The notes under the pieces were generated by a model, which was not told the origin of the DNA, did no database searches, and worked only from the letters and a program-made list of their open reading frames with translations. 64,000 bases of DNA from Argentina anserina. Taxonomy: Eukaryota > Streptophyta > Magnoliopsida > Rosales > Rosaceae. Where the stretch lies: positions 165,851-229,850 of the forward strand of contig NW_026089439.1 of assembly GCF_933775445.1 (NCBI RefSeq), written 5' to 3'. Both the position numbers and the translations under genes were made by a program. Shown here in pieces: positions 35,259 to 46,779 of the stretch; the stretch's first letter is position 1; each line of letters begins with the position of its first letter.

Positions 35259-35661
35259 AATCAAACATGGCTGCAACAATTAAGACTTTTTGCTGCCTCT
35301 CTAATTCAAAGGAAGAAATTTGTGCAAAAGAATTCAGCATTAAAGGAGGAAGAAGATATGCAATTAATGCAAAAGATATGCAATCCTTATAGAAATCAGA
35401 ATTCTGGCACTGCAGATCATCCAACTTTGACGGGCTCTCCTGAACAGCTCAAAAGGACTGAGAAAATGTACCTTATATGGATGAAAAGCCACGGAAGTCT
35501 AGTTGAAATTACCAGTTGGAATCATCTCAATATCTATTTGCTAGAGAAAGTTATGGCCACAACAAGGGACAAAGGTCAGATCTGCCGAATCTAGGAAACC
35601 TCAACCAATTTGGTTTCAGCTTTGTGGACTTTGTGGCCATCCTCCCTTGGGTTTCTTCCTC

Positions 35662-35669
35662 TATATATA
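35662..35669 (+). promoter_or_regulatory. TATA box of element C 5' LTR
   Basis: TATATATA in CTCTATATATAGCACC, about 1,150 bp into the LTR, with an upstream CAACCAAT sequence. It is the likely promoter for the full element RNA. Confidence 0.7.
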
Positions 35670-36680
35670 GCACCTCAATTCCACAGAAAAACATCATCAA
35701 CCTTGTGCACATACTAGCCAAAGCTCTACCAAATTTCATACTCACCCATTCAAGAAATCCTAAAACTGATTCCACCATTCTCCACCAATCCTTAGCCTTC
35801 AAGCACGCTTGTGAAGAGGTTCCATCCCCTTGGAAAGCCACGGCTACACCTTGTGAGATCGCTTGATTGATAAAGTGTAACCATGATTCTCTCTATGTTT
35901 ATTTCGGTTTTTGGTTTTTCTTGTTCTTGGTTGTGTATGTGTTTTGGTCATTGTAAACTTATTTCGATTTTGTTTATGAGATAGTTACTTGTTTCAAATT
36001 ATATAAAGTTTCGATTTTAGGTTTGTAGTTCTATGATTTTAGTTTATGCCGTGACATGTCTTTGTGTGATTTCGAGAGTATCTATGTGTTATGTATACGC
36101 TTGTAGCATGATATTTAGGTTGTTGGATTTATGACTTGTGCTATGAACATGTTTATCTTTTCTATGTGATTTTCAAAATTGCATGATTGGGGGTTAAGAG
36201 GTGACATGCTTAATGAATTCAATATGCGTGGCTTTGAAGTTACATGGTAGGATAAGTATGTTAGATTTCGATTAAGACCGCTTGGAATGAATCGAATGTG
36301 TTAAGTGTCTATGTGTTTAGGTTACTGCTTAGGACCCTAATTGCATGATCCAACCTTAGTTATTCATAATAGTGTCTCGGTAAGACTATTAAAGGAGGAC
36401 TAAAATCTGATTTTCGTTAGCTTTGTATGAATTGTTTTGGTGATTGTTTATGTGTTGGTTGGTTGATCACATGTATATATTAGTTTAGGTTTTATTTTCT
36501 GTTTTTATATCTCAATCCGAATCTATATCAAACCTTTTAAACTCTTATGAATTCGTTGTTAAATGTTTGTGATTCTATGCCCTGGTTGGATCCCCGGTTT
36601 GTGAACGATACCCTCTTGCTTTATACTACTAACGATGCTTACAGGGTTAATATTGATCTCGAGTAATCGAACCGACCAAA

Positions 36681-36700
36681 TGGCGCCGTTGCCGGGGATC
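36681..36700 (+). promoter_or_regulatory. Primer-binding site, tRNA-Asp type (element C)
   Basis: Identical to 867-886: 20 nt complementary to the tRNA-Asp 3' end, two bases after the LTR. A hairpin (36695-36716) overlaps its last six bases, and GGATCCCCGG at 36588-36597 is complementary to its 3' half. Confidence 0.92.
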
Positions 36701-37867
36701 CATCATTATGGATCTCAATCTTTTAATTTCGATTTCACTGTTCATATTGTAAATTTGTATATGTTTTTCTTACTTTGTTCTAACATATAATAATTTTATC
36801 TTAGGTTATTATTTTTGATAATTGAGTGAATAATTGTTGTAGGTTGTAAATCAAATGGAATAGGTAAAGTCCCTTTTGTTAATATTAGCCTTAACCCCTC
36901 ATGTTTTCTTCCAAAATTTTTGCATGAGGTTGAGGGCGGCTTTTATTAACACTTGGAGATTTGTCTAACACCCAAGTTTGTTTCCAGCTGAGTAAGGGGC
37001 ACGCTCTTTCATTACTCTGGTGCATGGGACCAAAATTGGATCTCAGAGAACTATTGAGTGACATACATCTCGGTGATGGAGTCGATAGGGGGCTTGCCCT
37101 CCGTAGTTCAACAAATGAGTCCTACCATGTTACTATCTCTGAATTAGCTATCTCGCCTTCTGAAACAACGATTCAAACTTGTGTCTAGACATCCATACTT
37201 AGGCCGCACGTCCACTTTGGTTTACAACTTAGAATTAATGGATCATTTAATTGTTTGAATAACAACTTAAGAATGTTAAAGCATGAAATCGATTGAAAAG
37301 TAACTTGTAAAAAAAGAATTGACATATAATAATTGTAATTATGTGTACTTTTTTTTTAGGTTTATTTAGTTGAGAAATTAAAACGAACTTAAACATAAGA
37401 TTTGACATTATGTTGGATTGGTTGTTAAGCTTGTTTTCGTTTTTTTTCCTTAACATGTGCTTATTATATTTAAATGACTTTTGAAATGTTTGTGACTTGT
37501 ATACACAATGATTTCCTAATTGTTATTCTCTAACTTTTGCATTGCATCTTCATTATTTATTCTAATTGCATTCATTTTGCATCTCATTCATGTTGCATTT
37601 TAAATTCCACAGAATATCATATGGCTAGAGGAACATAGTCTCTTAAGGACCAAGTGTCCTATGTTATGTTTGGTAGGTTCCCACTTACACTAATGATTTT
37701 AATTGAGATTTTACAGATTTATAGTGAAGTGACCAACAATGAGCTCGAGAATATACTACAAGGTTGGACAACAAAATGGCGGAGGAGAAACCCCATAATG
37801 TGTCACCTACAAAATGATTGAAAGGAAAACTCGGTCTAAGCTATTAGACTTTAAATTAAAGCGCTTG

Positions 37868-37883
37868 TTGGGAGGCAACCCAA
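37868..37883 (+). other. Conserved TTGGGAGGCAACCCAA hairpin (element C)
   Basis: Same stem and loop as in elements A and B, preceded by GCGCTTG. Confidence 0.6.
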
Positions 37884-40273
37884 TTTTGATTTTTTTACTC
37901 ATTACTCTTTATTTGGTTATTGTTTTTGTTCTTTTTGATTTGTTTTGTGTGTGTGTAGGTTAGTTTTCGAGAAAACATGAAGAAAATCCAAAAATGTTCG
38001 TTCAACAGAATCTGGCAGAAACAGTCCGTCGACTTCGGCAGATTGTATCTCCTAGCTCACAGGGAGTTGGAATATTTTCTTTATATGGAAACAAAGGTAT
38101 TTGAGTCTAGTTTCTACAACTTTTTACATAACCGGATTTAGAGGTCTACATCATTCCCAGTTGCAATTTGAAGGCAGCAAGGTCGTGTCAGAAATTCAGA
38201 ACTCGTGCATTACAGTCCGAAAACAGCAAAACATGGAGCACTTCTGTCCTAATTGGGTAGTCGTGCCATACATGGATTGAAAGCTTGTTGTGTTATCTTC
38301 AACTTTCATTCAGGCCATTTGTCCATTCCGTCTGTTTAAGACAATAGAAATCAGGTACAAATAGATAAAGGTCATTCCAGTTTTTGAATCTATGAACTTG
38401 TTTTTCGTGATAACTTTGCAGGGACATAACTTTCTCCTCATTTGGAGTTAGCGGATGTACTTTATATGCATGGAAAGCTAGAAACATCAGCTTTCTATTC
38501 CCACTGCTGTCACACTTATCGGAGATTATTTTCAAACGTTATGAAGCATGGAATGCAGGCTGTTTGGACCACATCATGGGGGAGCTTTTCTCATCATTTT
38601 CTCAACTTTTCTCATGTTTTTATTTTTGTTTTTGTTTCCTTCCACTATGCTTTTGTCTTTCATTGCATTATTTATTTTTGACATTCATTGAGGACAATGC
38701 ATGATTCGAGTATGGGGGAAGGTTTACATGTTAGAGTCATAAAATCAAAAAAAAAAAATTTTATTTGTATTTTATTTTGTTTTGTTTTGAGTCTTAGGTA
38801 TGCCTTTAACTATCTAAGATGAGTTGATCTTTGAATGATTGGTTGAATGATGATCACAAGATTGGAAATTGAAACTTAATTGCAATTTGATGGTTAATCA
38901 ATGTGTAGATTTTGTACGAACATGTAGTAGATGAGGATTTTGAATCTTAGGTACAAAATGAGCATGTTCCCTACTTGTTTAAATTCATGTAACCTTTGTG
39001 AGTTTCGAGCCATATATGTGCCTTTCTTTGGAGAGTTTAATCTATCGTTTCTTGGTTATATAACCTCATTACATTTATTTTGATCAATTCATATGCCATA
39101 GAATTGCAATGAACTAGAGAATGCTAGAACTTACTTTGAGAAACTTTCGAAGCTTTATGTCATAATATACTCTGATTTTGAAAAGGATTGTTGGATCTTT
39201 TTAGGATTTCCACCACTTAAACCAAAAAGCCGTATGCCTTATTTGAGCCCTGCTTGGGACACTTTAGTATTAACCCATTTGAGCTTACGTTAAACCTTTT
39301 CTTTCATCACCAACATGTTAATATCCTTGCTTAGTATAGTTATATCTCTACCTTGTTGTCGAGGCTTGGCAGAGCCAATTCTTGGTGTTAATATGGAGTG
39401 ATGTTTCGATTCAAGTGTGGGGTTGTGCTATGTATGTATTTATGCCGTATGAAAAGAGTGAAAAGAATGAAGAAAAAATAGAAAGATGCCGTGAGAAGAA
39501 AAAAGAGAAAAATACATGAACACGGCTTGAAAGAAAAAATAATATAAAGAAGTTACGGTATAGCTATGTTTGATGTGAATTTGGAGTTGTGATGTAATTG
39601 TTGAAGGCTCAGTAATGTTGTACTTTAGCCTTTGTTCGTTTTCACAATGTTTAAAGTGAAGAATGGGTCCAACATGATAAAAGTGGCCCTTGTTTTATGG
39701 AGTATGGCGACATAAGGTGGATGATTTTTGCTCTGCTAAGTATTGAGGATGACCTTTGTGATTCCTTTTACCTAAAAAATGATATATCCTTATAGAGCCT
39801 AAGCCTACCTTTTATAAAGATCCGCATGATTCTTAAAATGAGTAGCTCTTGATTTGTGGAGTTTGTTTCATGAGTAAGCATATGGTTTGGGTTCATTTGT
39901 GCATATGATTGGTATCTTTCATGAGGTTTTCCAATTCACTATGTGTTCATAACTCTTATGTGTGAAAAGCTTTTAAGCATATGACATGTTCTTGAGAGAA
40001 AATATTTGGAGTGCATATCCCTTGTGAGTTGAATTTGAACTTGTTTTGAACATGTTGAGCTTAATATCACCTATGTTTCTGCCATGTATTACTTGTTATG
40101 CGAGTTCTCATGTTTATTAACCATTAAATTCATTCTATCTATTTCGATTAAGTGTTATTCTTGATGCTATGAGTTTGAAGATCGCTGAGACAAAATGTTA
40201 AAGGCATTATAGTTGAGTCATTAGTTTAGTTGTTTTGATTTTTGTTTTATGTTTTTGTTTCCCTTTTCTAGTG

Positions 40274-40292
40274 TTTGCTAGGGACTAGCAAA
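40274..40292 (+). other. PPT-proximal hairpin (element C)
   Basis: TTTGCTA and TAGCAAA arms with a 5-nt loop (GGGAC), one base shorter than in elements A and B, ending four bases before the PPT. Confidence 0.6.
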
Positions 40293-40296
40293 GCTT

Positions 40297-40306
40297 AAGT
40301 GTGGGG
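40297..40306 (+). promoter_or_regulatory. Polypurine tract (element C)
   Basis: AAGTGTGGGG then TTGT, immediately before the 3' LTR TGATAGG at 40311. Confidence 0.78.
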
Positions 40307-40310
40307 TTGT

Positions 40311-42477
40311 TGATAGGAGCACAAAGTGTGACGTTCTTAATGTGATTATGCTCTATTCTTACTGTTTGTTACCTCTTATTTAGTATGTTTTAGTTTCTTT
40401 TGTAAGAATAAGTGTCTAGGTAGAGCTTATATCAATTATGAGTGAATTGATGATGAAATCGTGCTAAGTGTTAATAATCCTTGTTGAGATATGATTCCTT
40501 GTTCGAGTAGGATTCATCCTTTCATATTTCTTTGTTTCTAACATACTTATTCTTATTAGGAAATACAAATCCATGTTGGAGAAGGAAAGCAATCTTAGTT
40601 CCACAAGGAAAGAGAAGATTTGCACTTAAAAGCCCAATCAATGCAAGAATGAAAATGCTGTCAAGATTCGTAGTCCAACTTCGACGGGCTCCCCTGGATA
40701 GCTCCGATTGCGTTAGAAGACGTACCTTATATGGATAAAAAGGATTTTGAGTCTAGTTTCTGTAGGATTTGGAATCAAATCAATATCTTATTCCTACAGG
40801 GAGATATGACCAAATCATTACTCGGAGGTCCAGTGAACTCGGCGGAATTATCTCAGCCATTGATTTGCTTTTGATCCAAGGGCTATGAGGGAAACTTGGG
40901 ACTTTGTTCCTCCTGCATATAGAGCACAAATATGTATCAAAATGTCCATAAATCCCTGCACCAAAGAATGTCAAAGAAGGCATGCAGCAAATTAAATGAG
41001 AAGAGGCAAGAAAGTCAAAGAAGACATGCAGCAAATTTAATGAGGAGAGGTAAGAAAAATCAAACATGGCTGCAACAATTAAGACTTTTTGCTGCCTCTC
41101 TAATTCAAAGGAAGAAATTTGTGCAAAAGAATTCAGCATTAAAGGAGGAAGAAGATATGCAATTAATGCAAAAGATATGCAATCCTTATAGAAATCAGAA
41201 TTCTGGCACTGCAGATCATCCGACTTTGACGGGCTCTCCTGAACAGTTCAAAAGGACTGAGAAAATGTACCTTATATGGATGAAAAGCCACGGAAGTCTA
41301 GTTGAAATTGCCAGTTGGAATCATCTCAATATCTATTTGCTAGAGAAAGTTATGGCCACAACAAGGGACAAAGGTCAGATCTGCCGAATCTAGGAAACCT
41401 CAACCAATTTGGTTTCAGCTTTGTGGACTTTGTGGCCATCCTCCCTTGGGTTTCTTCCTCTATATATAGCACCTCAATTCCACAGAAAAACATCATCAAC
41501 CTTGTGCACATACTAGCCAAAGCTCTACCAAATTTCATACTCACCCATTCAAGAAATCCTAAAACTGATTCCACCATTCTCCACCAATCCTTAGCCTTCA
41601 AGCACGCTTGTGAAGAGGTTCCATCCCCTTGGAAAGCCACGGCTACACCTTGTGAGATCGCTTGATTGATAAAGTGTAACCATGATTCTCTCTATGTTTA
41701 TTTCGGTTTTTGGTTTTTCTTGTTCTTGGTTGTGTATGTGTTTTGGTCATTGTAAACTTATTTCGATTTTGTTTATGAGATAGTTACTTGTTTCAAATTA
41801 TATAAAGTTTCGATTTTAGGTTTGTAGTTCTATGATTTTAGTTTATGCCGTGACATGTCTTTGTGTGATTTCGAGAGTATCTATGTGTTATGTATACGCT
41901 TGTAGCATGATATTTAGGTTGTTGGATTTATGACTTGTGCTATGAACATGTTTATCTTTTCTATGTGATTTTCAAAATTGCATGATTGGGGGTTAAGAGG
42001 TGACATGCTTAATGAATTCAATATGCGTGGCTTTGAAGTTACATGGTAGGATAAGTATGTTAGATTTCGATTAAGACCGCTTGGAATGAATCGAATGTGT
42101 TAAGTGTCTATGTGTTTAGGTTACTGCTTAGGACCCTAATTGCATGATCCAACCTTAGTTATTCATAATAGTGTCTCGGTAAGACTATTAAAGGAGGACT
42201 AAAATCTGATTTTCGTTAGCTTTGTATGAATTGTTTTGGTGATTGTTTATGTGTTGGTTGGTTGATCACATGTATATATTAGTTTAGGTTTTATTTTCTG
42301 TTTTTATATCTCAATCCGAATCTATATCAAACCTTTTAAACTCTTATGAATTCGTTGTTAAATGTTTGTGATTCTATGCCCTGGATGGATCCCCGGTTTG
42401 TGAACGATACCCTCTTGCTTTATACTACTAACGATGCTTACAGGGTTAATATTGATCTCGAGTAATCGAACCGACCA
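40311..42477 (+). repeat. Element C 3' LTR
   Basis: 2,167 bp, the same length as the 5' LTR. Differences seen by eye include two in the first 60 bases, changes around the 44-bp duplication, three in the second module, and one in the T-arm-like segment (GGATGG instead of GGTTGG near 42384). It contains a TATA box at 41461-41468. Its end CCGACCA is followed by CTTTA and satellite. Confidence 0.93.
41461..41468 (+). promoter_or_regulatory. TATA box of element C 3' LTR
   Basis: Same setting as the other LTRs. Transcription from here would run through about 980 bp of LTR and into satellite block 3. Confidence 0.68.
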
Positions 42478-42482
42478 CTTTA
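42478..42482. repeat. Right target-site duplication of element C (CTTTA)
   Basis: CTTTA directly follows the LTR end CCGACCA and continues as 'ctattccaattc', the expected satellite continuation. Confidence 0.93.
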
Positions 42483-45400
42483 CTATTCCAATTCTTTATC
42501 TTTTCATTTCTCGTTTGAGTATCTTTCTGTAAGGCTTCTGATGCGATTTTCTATTGTATTTGATAGTTTTGCAAGTGTGGGAGTGTGTTTCTTTCAAACT
42601 GAGTATCTTTACATCGTTTGCGTATCTTTACTATTCCAATTGTGTATCTTTTCATTTCTCGTTTGAGTATCTTTCTGTAAGGCTTCTGATGCGAGTTTCT
42701 ATTGAATTTGAGAGGTTTGCAAGTGTGGGAGTGTGTTTCTTTCAAACTGAGTATCTTTACATCGTTTGCGTATCTTTACTATTCCAATTGTGTATCTTTT
42801 CATTTCTCGTTTGAGTATCTTTCTGTAAGGCTTCTGATGCGAGTTTCTATTGTATTTGAGAGTTTTGCAAGTGTGGGAGTGTGTTTCTTTCAAACTGAGC
42901 ATCTTTACATCGATTGCGTATCTTTACTATTCCAATTGTGTATCTTTTCATTTCTCGTTTGAGTATCTTTCTGTAAGGCTTTCTGATGCTAGTTTCTATT
43001 GAATTTGAGAGTTTTGCAAGTGTGGGAGTGTGTTTCTTTCAAACTCAGTATCTTTACATCGTTTCCGTATCTTTACTATTCCAATTGTGTATCTTTACAT
43101 CGTTTGCGTATCTTTACTATTCCAATTATGTATCTTTTCATTTCTCGTTTGAGTATCTTTCTGTAAGGCTTCTGATGCGAGTTTCTATTGTATTTGAGAG
43201 TTTTGCAAGTGTGGGAGTGTGTTTATTTCAAACTGAGTATCTTTACATCGATTGCGTATCTTTACTATTCCAATTGTGTATCTTTTCATTTCTCGTTTGA
43301 GTATCTTTCTGTAAGGCTTTCTGGTGCGAGTTTCTATTGAATTTGAGAGTTTTGCAAGTGTGGGAGTGTGTTTCTTTCAAACTGAGTATCTTTACATCGT
43401 TTGCGTATCTTTACTATACCAATTGTGTATCTTTACATCGTTTGCGTATCTTTACTATTCCAATTCTGTATATTTTCATTTCTCGTTTGAGTATCTTTCT
43501 GTAAGGCTTCTGATGCGAGTTTCTATTATATTTGAGAGTTTTGCAAGTGTGGGAGTGTGTTTCTTTCAAACTGAGTATCTTTACATCGTTTGCGTATCTT
43601 TACTATTCCAATTGTGTATCTTTACATCGTTTGGGTATCTTTACTATTCCAATTCTGTATCTTTTCATTTCTCGTTTGAGTATCTTTCTGTAAGGCTTCC
43701 GATGCGATTTTCTATTGTATTTGATAGTTTTGCAAGTGTGGGAGTGTGTTTCTTTCAAACTGAGTATCTTTACATCGTTTGCGTATGTTTACTATTCCAA
43801 TTGTGTATCTTTACATCGTTTGCGTATCTTTACTATTCCAATTCTTTATCTTTTCATTTCTCGTTTGAGTATCTTTCTGTAAGGCTTCCGATGCGATTTT
43901 CTATTGTATTTGATAGTTTTGCAAGTGTGGGAGTGTGTTTCTTTCAAACTGAGTATCTTTACATCGTTTGCGTATCTTTACTATTCCAATTGTGTATCTT
44001 TTCATTTCTCGTTTGAGTATCTTTCTGTAAGGCTCTCTGATGCGAGTTTCTATTGAATTTGAGAGTTTTGCAAGTGTGGGAGTGTGTTTCTTTCAAACTG
44101 AGTATCTTTACATCGTTTGCGTATCTTTACTATTCCAATTGTGTATCTTTACATCGTTTGCGTATCTTTACTATTCCAATTCTGTATCTTTTCATTTCTC
44201 GTTTAAGTATCTTTCTATAAGGGTTCTGATGCGATTTTCTATTGTATTTGAGAGTTTTGCAAGTGTGGGAGTGTGTTTTTTTCAAACTGAGTATCTTTAC
44301 ATCGTTTGCGTATCTTTACTATTCCAATTGTGTATCTTTTCATTTCTCGTTTGAATATCTTTCTGTAAGGCTTGTGATGCGAGTTTCTATTGTATTTGAG
44401 AGTTTTGCAAGTGTGGGAGTGTGTTTCTTTCAAACTGAGTATCTTTACATCGATTGCGTATCTTTACTATTCCAATTGTGTATCTTTTCATTTCTCGTTT
44501 GAGTATCTTTCTGTAAGGCTTCTAATCCGAGTTTCTATTGAATTTGTGAGTTTTGCAAGTGTGGGAGTGTGTTTCTTTCAAACTGAGTATCTTTACATCG
44601 TTTGCGTATCTTTACTATTCCAATTGTGTATCTTTACATCGTTTGTGTATCTTTACTATTCCAATTCAGTATCTTTTCATTTCTCGTTTGAGTATCTTTC
44701 TGTAAGGCTTCTGATGCGAGTTTCTATTGTATTTGAGAGTTTTGCAAGTGTGGGAGTGTGTTTCTTTCAAACTGAGTATCTTTACATCGATTGCGTATCT
44801 TTACTATTCCAATTGTGTATCTTTTCATTTCTCGTTTGAGTATCTTTCTGTAAGGCTTCTGATGCGAGTTTCTATTGAATTTGAGAGTTTTGCAAGTGTG
44901 GGAGTGTGTTTCTTTCAAACTGAGTATCTTTACATCGTTTGCGTATCTTTACTATTCCAATTGTGTATATTTACATCGTTTGCGTATCTTTACTATTGCA
45001 ATTCTGTATCTTTTCATTTCTCGTTTGAATATCTTTCTGTAAGGCTTCTGATGCGAGTTTCTATTGTATTTGAGAGTTTTGCAAGTGTGGGAGTGTGTTT
45101 CTTTCAAACTGAGTATCTTTACATCATTTGCGTATCTTTACTATTCCAATTGTGTATCTTTTCATTTCTCGTTTGAATATCTTTCTGTAAGGCTTGTGAT
45201 GCGAGTTTCTATTGTATTTGAGAGTTTTGCAAGTGTGGGAGTGTGTTTCTTTCAAACTGAGTATCTTTACATCTTTTGCGTATGTTTACTATTCCAATTG
45301 TGTACCTTTACATCGTTTGCGTATCTTTACTATTCCAATTGTGTATCTTTTCATTTCTCGTTTGAGTATCTTTCTGTAGGGCTTCTGATGCGAGTTTCTA

Positions 45401-46779
45401 TTGTATTTGAGAGTTTTGCAAGTGTGGGAGTGTGTTTCTTTCAAACTGACTATCTTTACATCGTTTGCGTATCTTTACTATTCCAATTGTGTATCTTTAC
45501 ATCGTTTGCGTATCTTTACTATTCCAATTTTGTATCTTTTCATTTCTCGTTTGAGTATCTTTCTGTAAGGCTTCTGATGCGAGTTTCTATTGTATTTGAG
45601 AGTTTTTCAAGTGTGGGAGTGTGTTTCTTTCAAACTGACTATCTTTACATCGTTTGCGTATCTTTACTATTCCAATTGTGTATCTTTTCATTTCTCGTTT
45701 GAGTATCTTTCTGTAAGGCTCTCTGATGCGAGTTTCTATTGAATTTGAGAGTTTTGCAAGTGTGGGAGTGTGTTTCTTTCAAACTGAGTATCTTTACATC
45801 GTTTGCGTATCTTTACTATTCCAATTGTGTATCTTTACATCGTTTGCGTATCTTTACTATTCCAATTCTGTATCTTTTCATTTCTCGTTTGAGTATCTTT
45901 CTGTAAGGCTTCTGATGCGAGTTTCTATTGTATTTGAGAGTTTTGCAAGTGTGGGAGTGTGTTTCTTTCAAACTAAGTATCTTTACATCGTTTGCGTATC
46001 TTTACTATTCCAATTGTGTATCTTTACATCGTTTGCGTATCTGTACTATTCCAATTGTGTATCTTTTCATTTCTCGTTTGAGTATCTTTCTGTAAGGCTT
46101 TCTGATGCTAGTTTCTATTGAATTTGAGAGTTTTGCAAGTGTGGGAGTGTGTTTCTTTCAAACTGAGTATCTTTACATCGTTTGCGTATCTTTACTATTC
46201 CAATTGTGTATATTTACATCGTTTGCGTATCTTTACTATTGCAATTCTGTATCTTTTCATTTCTCGTTTGAATATCTTTCTGTAAGGCTTCTGATGCGAG
46301 TTTCTATTGTATTTGAGAGTTTTGCAAGTGTGGGAGTGTGTTTCTTTCAAACTGAGTATCTTTACATCATTTGCGTATCTTTACTATTCCAATTTTGTAT
46401 CTTTTCATTTCTCGTTTGAGTATCTTTCTGTAAGGCTTCTGATGCGAGTTTCTATTGTATTTGAGAGTTTTGCCAGTGTGGGAGTGTGCTTCTTTCAGAC
46501 TGAGTATCTTTACATCGATTGTGTATCTTTACTATTCCAATTGTGTATCTTTTCATTTCTCGTTTGAGTATCTTTCTGTAAGGCTCTCTGATGCGAGTTT
46601 CTATTGAATTTGAGAGTTTTGCAAGTGTGGGAGTGTGTTTCTTTCAAACTGAGTATCTTTACATCGTTTGCGTATCTTTACTATTCCAATTGTGTATCTT
46701 TTAATTTCTCGTTTGAGTATCTTTCTGTAAGGCTTCTGATTTGAGTTTCTATTGTATTTGAGAGTTTTGCAAGTGTAGG

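Larger units (their letters stand above)
34512..36678 (+). repeat. Element C 5' LTR
   Basis: 2,167 bp, TG...CA. It contains the TATA box at 35662-35669 and the paired modules from 34876 and 35421. A 44-bp tandem duplication (35171-35214 and 35215-35258) is absent from elements A and B. A 153-codon frame on the + strand (35133-35594) and a 147-codon frame on the - strand (34981-35424) overlap here. Neither is kept intact in the other LTR types, so I do not call them genes. Confidence 0.93.
36679..40310 (+). mobile_element. Element C noncoding interior
   Basis: 3,632 bp collinear with element A's interior. It holds the PBS and hairpin, a 75-codon frame at 36961-37188 that is frameshifted in element A (one extra base near 1354), the MARGT-stop frame at 37621-37638, the conserved hairpin at 37868-37883, PPT-like boxes at 38708-38722 and 39413-39422, a purine-rich tract around 39450-39545, and the terminal hairpin and PPT. 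No polyprotein domain is recognisable. Confidence 0.85.
34512..42477 (+). mobile_element. Element C: complete non-autonomous LTR retrotransposon in satellite
   Basis: The element is 7,966 bp: LTR (34512-36678), PBS (36681-36700), noncoding interior, PPT (40297-40306), LTR (40311-42477). Both LTRs are 2,167 bp, start TGATAGG and end GACCA. A 5-bp duplication CTTTA flanks the element, and removing the element plus one copy restores an L satellite unit. By eye the LTRs differ at about 10 positions (about 0.5%), mostly transitions. It has no gag-pol, so it would need enzymes from an autonomous relative. It is the best reference copy of the family in this window. Confidence 0.95.

Noticed and set aside
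34981..35424. 147-codon minus-strand frame in the LTR, with shorter versions in all four LTRs
   Set aside because: Length varies between 67, 119 and 147 codons among the copies, with no known domain. Similarity reflects LTR identity, and codon-level constraint cannot be claimed.
35133..35594. 153-codon + strand frame in the element C LTR
   Set aside because: It spans the 44-bp tandem duplication, which is absent in elements A and B, and those LTRs have stops and shifts in the same region. Two intact copies are expected simply because the two LTRs are almost identical.
36961..37188. 75-codon frame in the interior of element C as a possible gag remnant
   Set aside because: Element A has an extra base in the same segment that breaks the frame, and the protein has no zinc knuckle or other gag feature.
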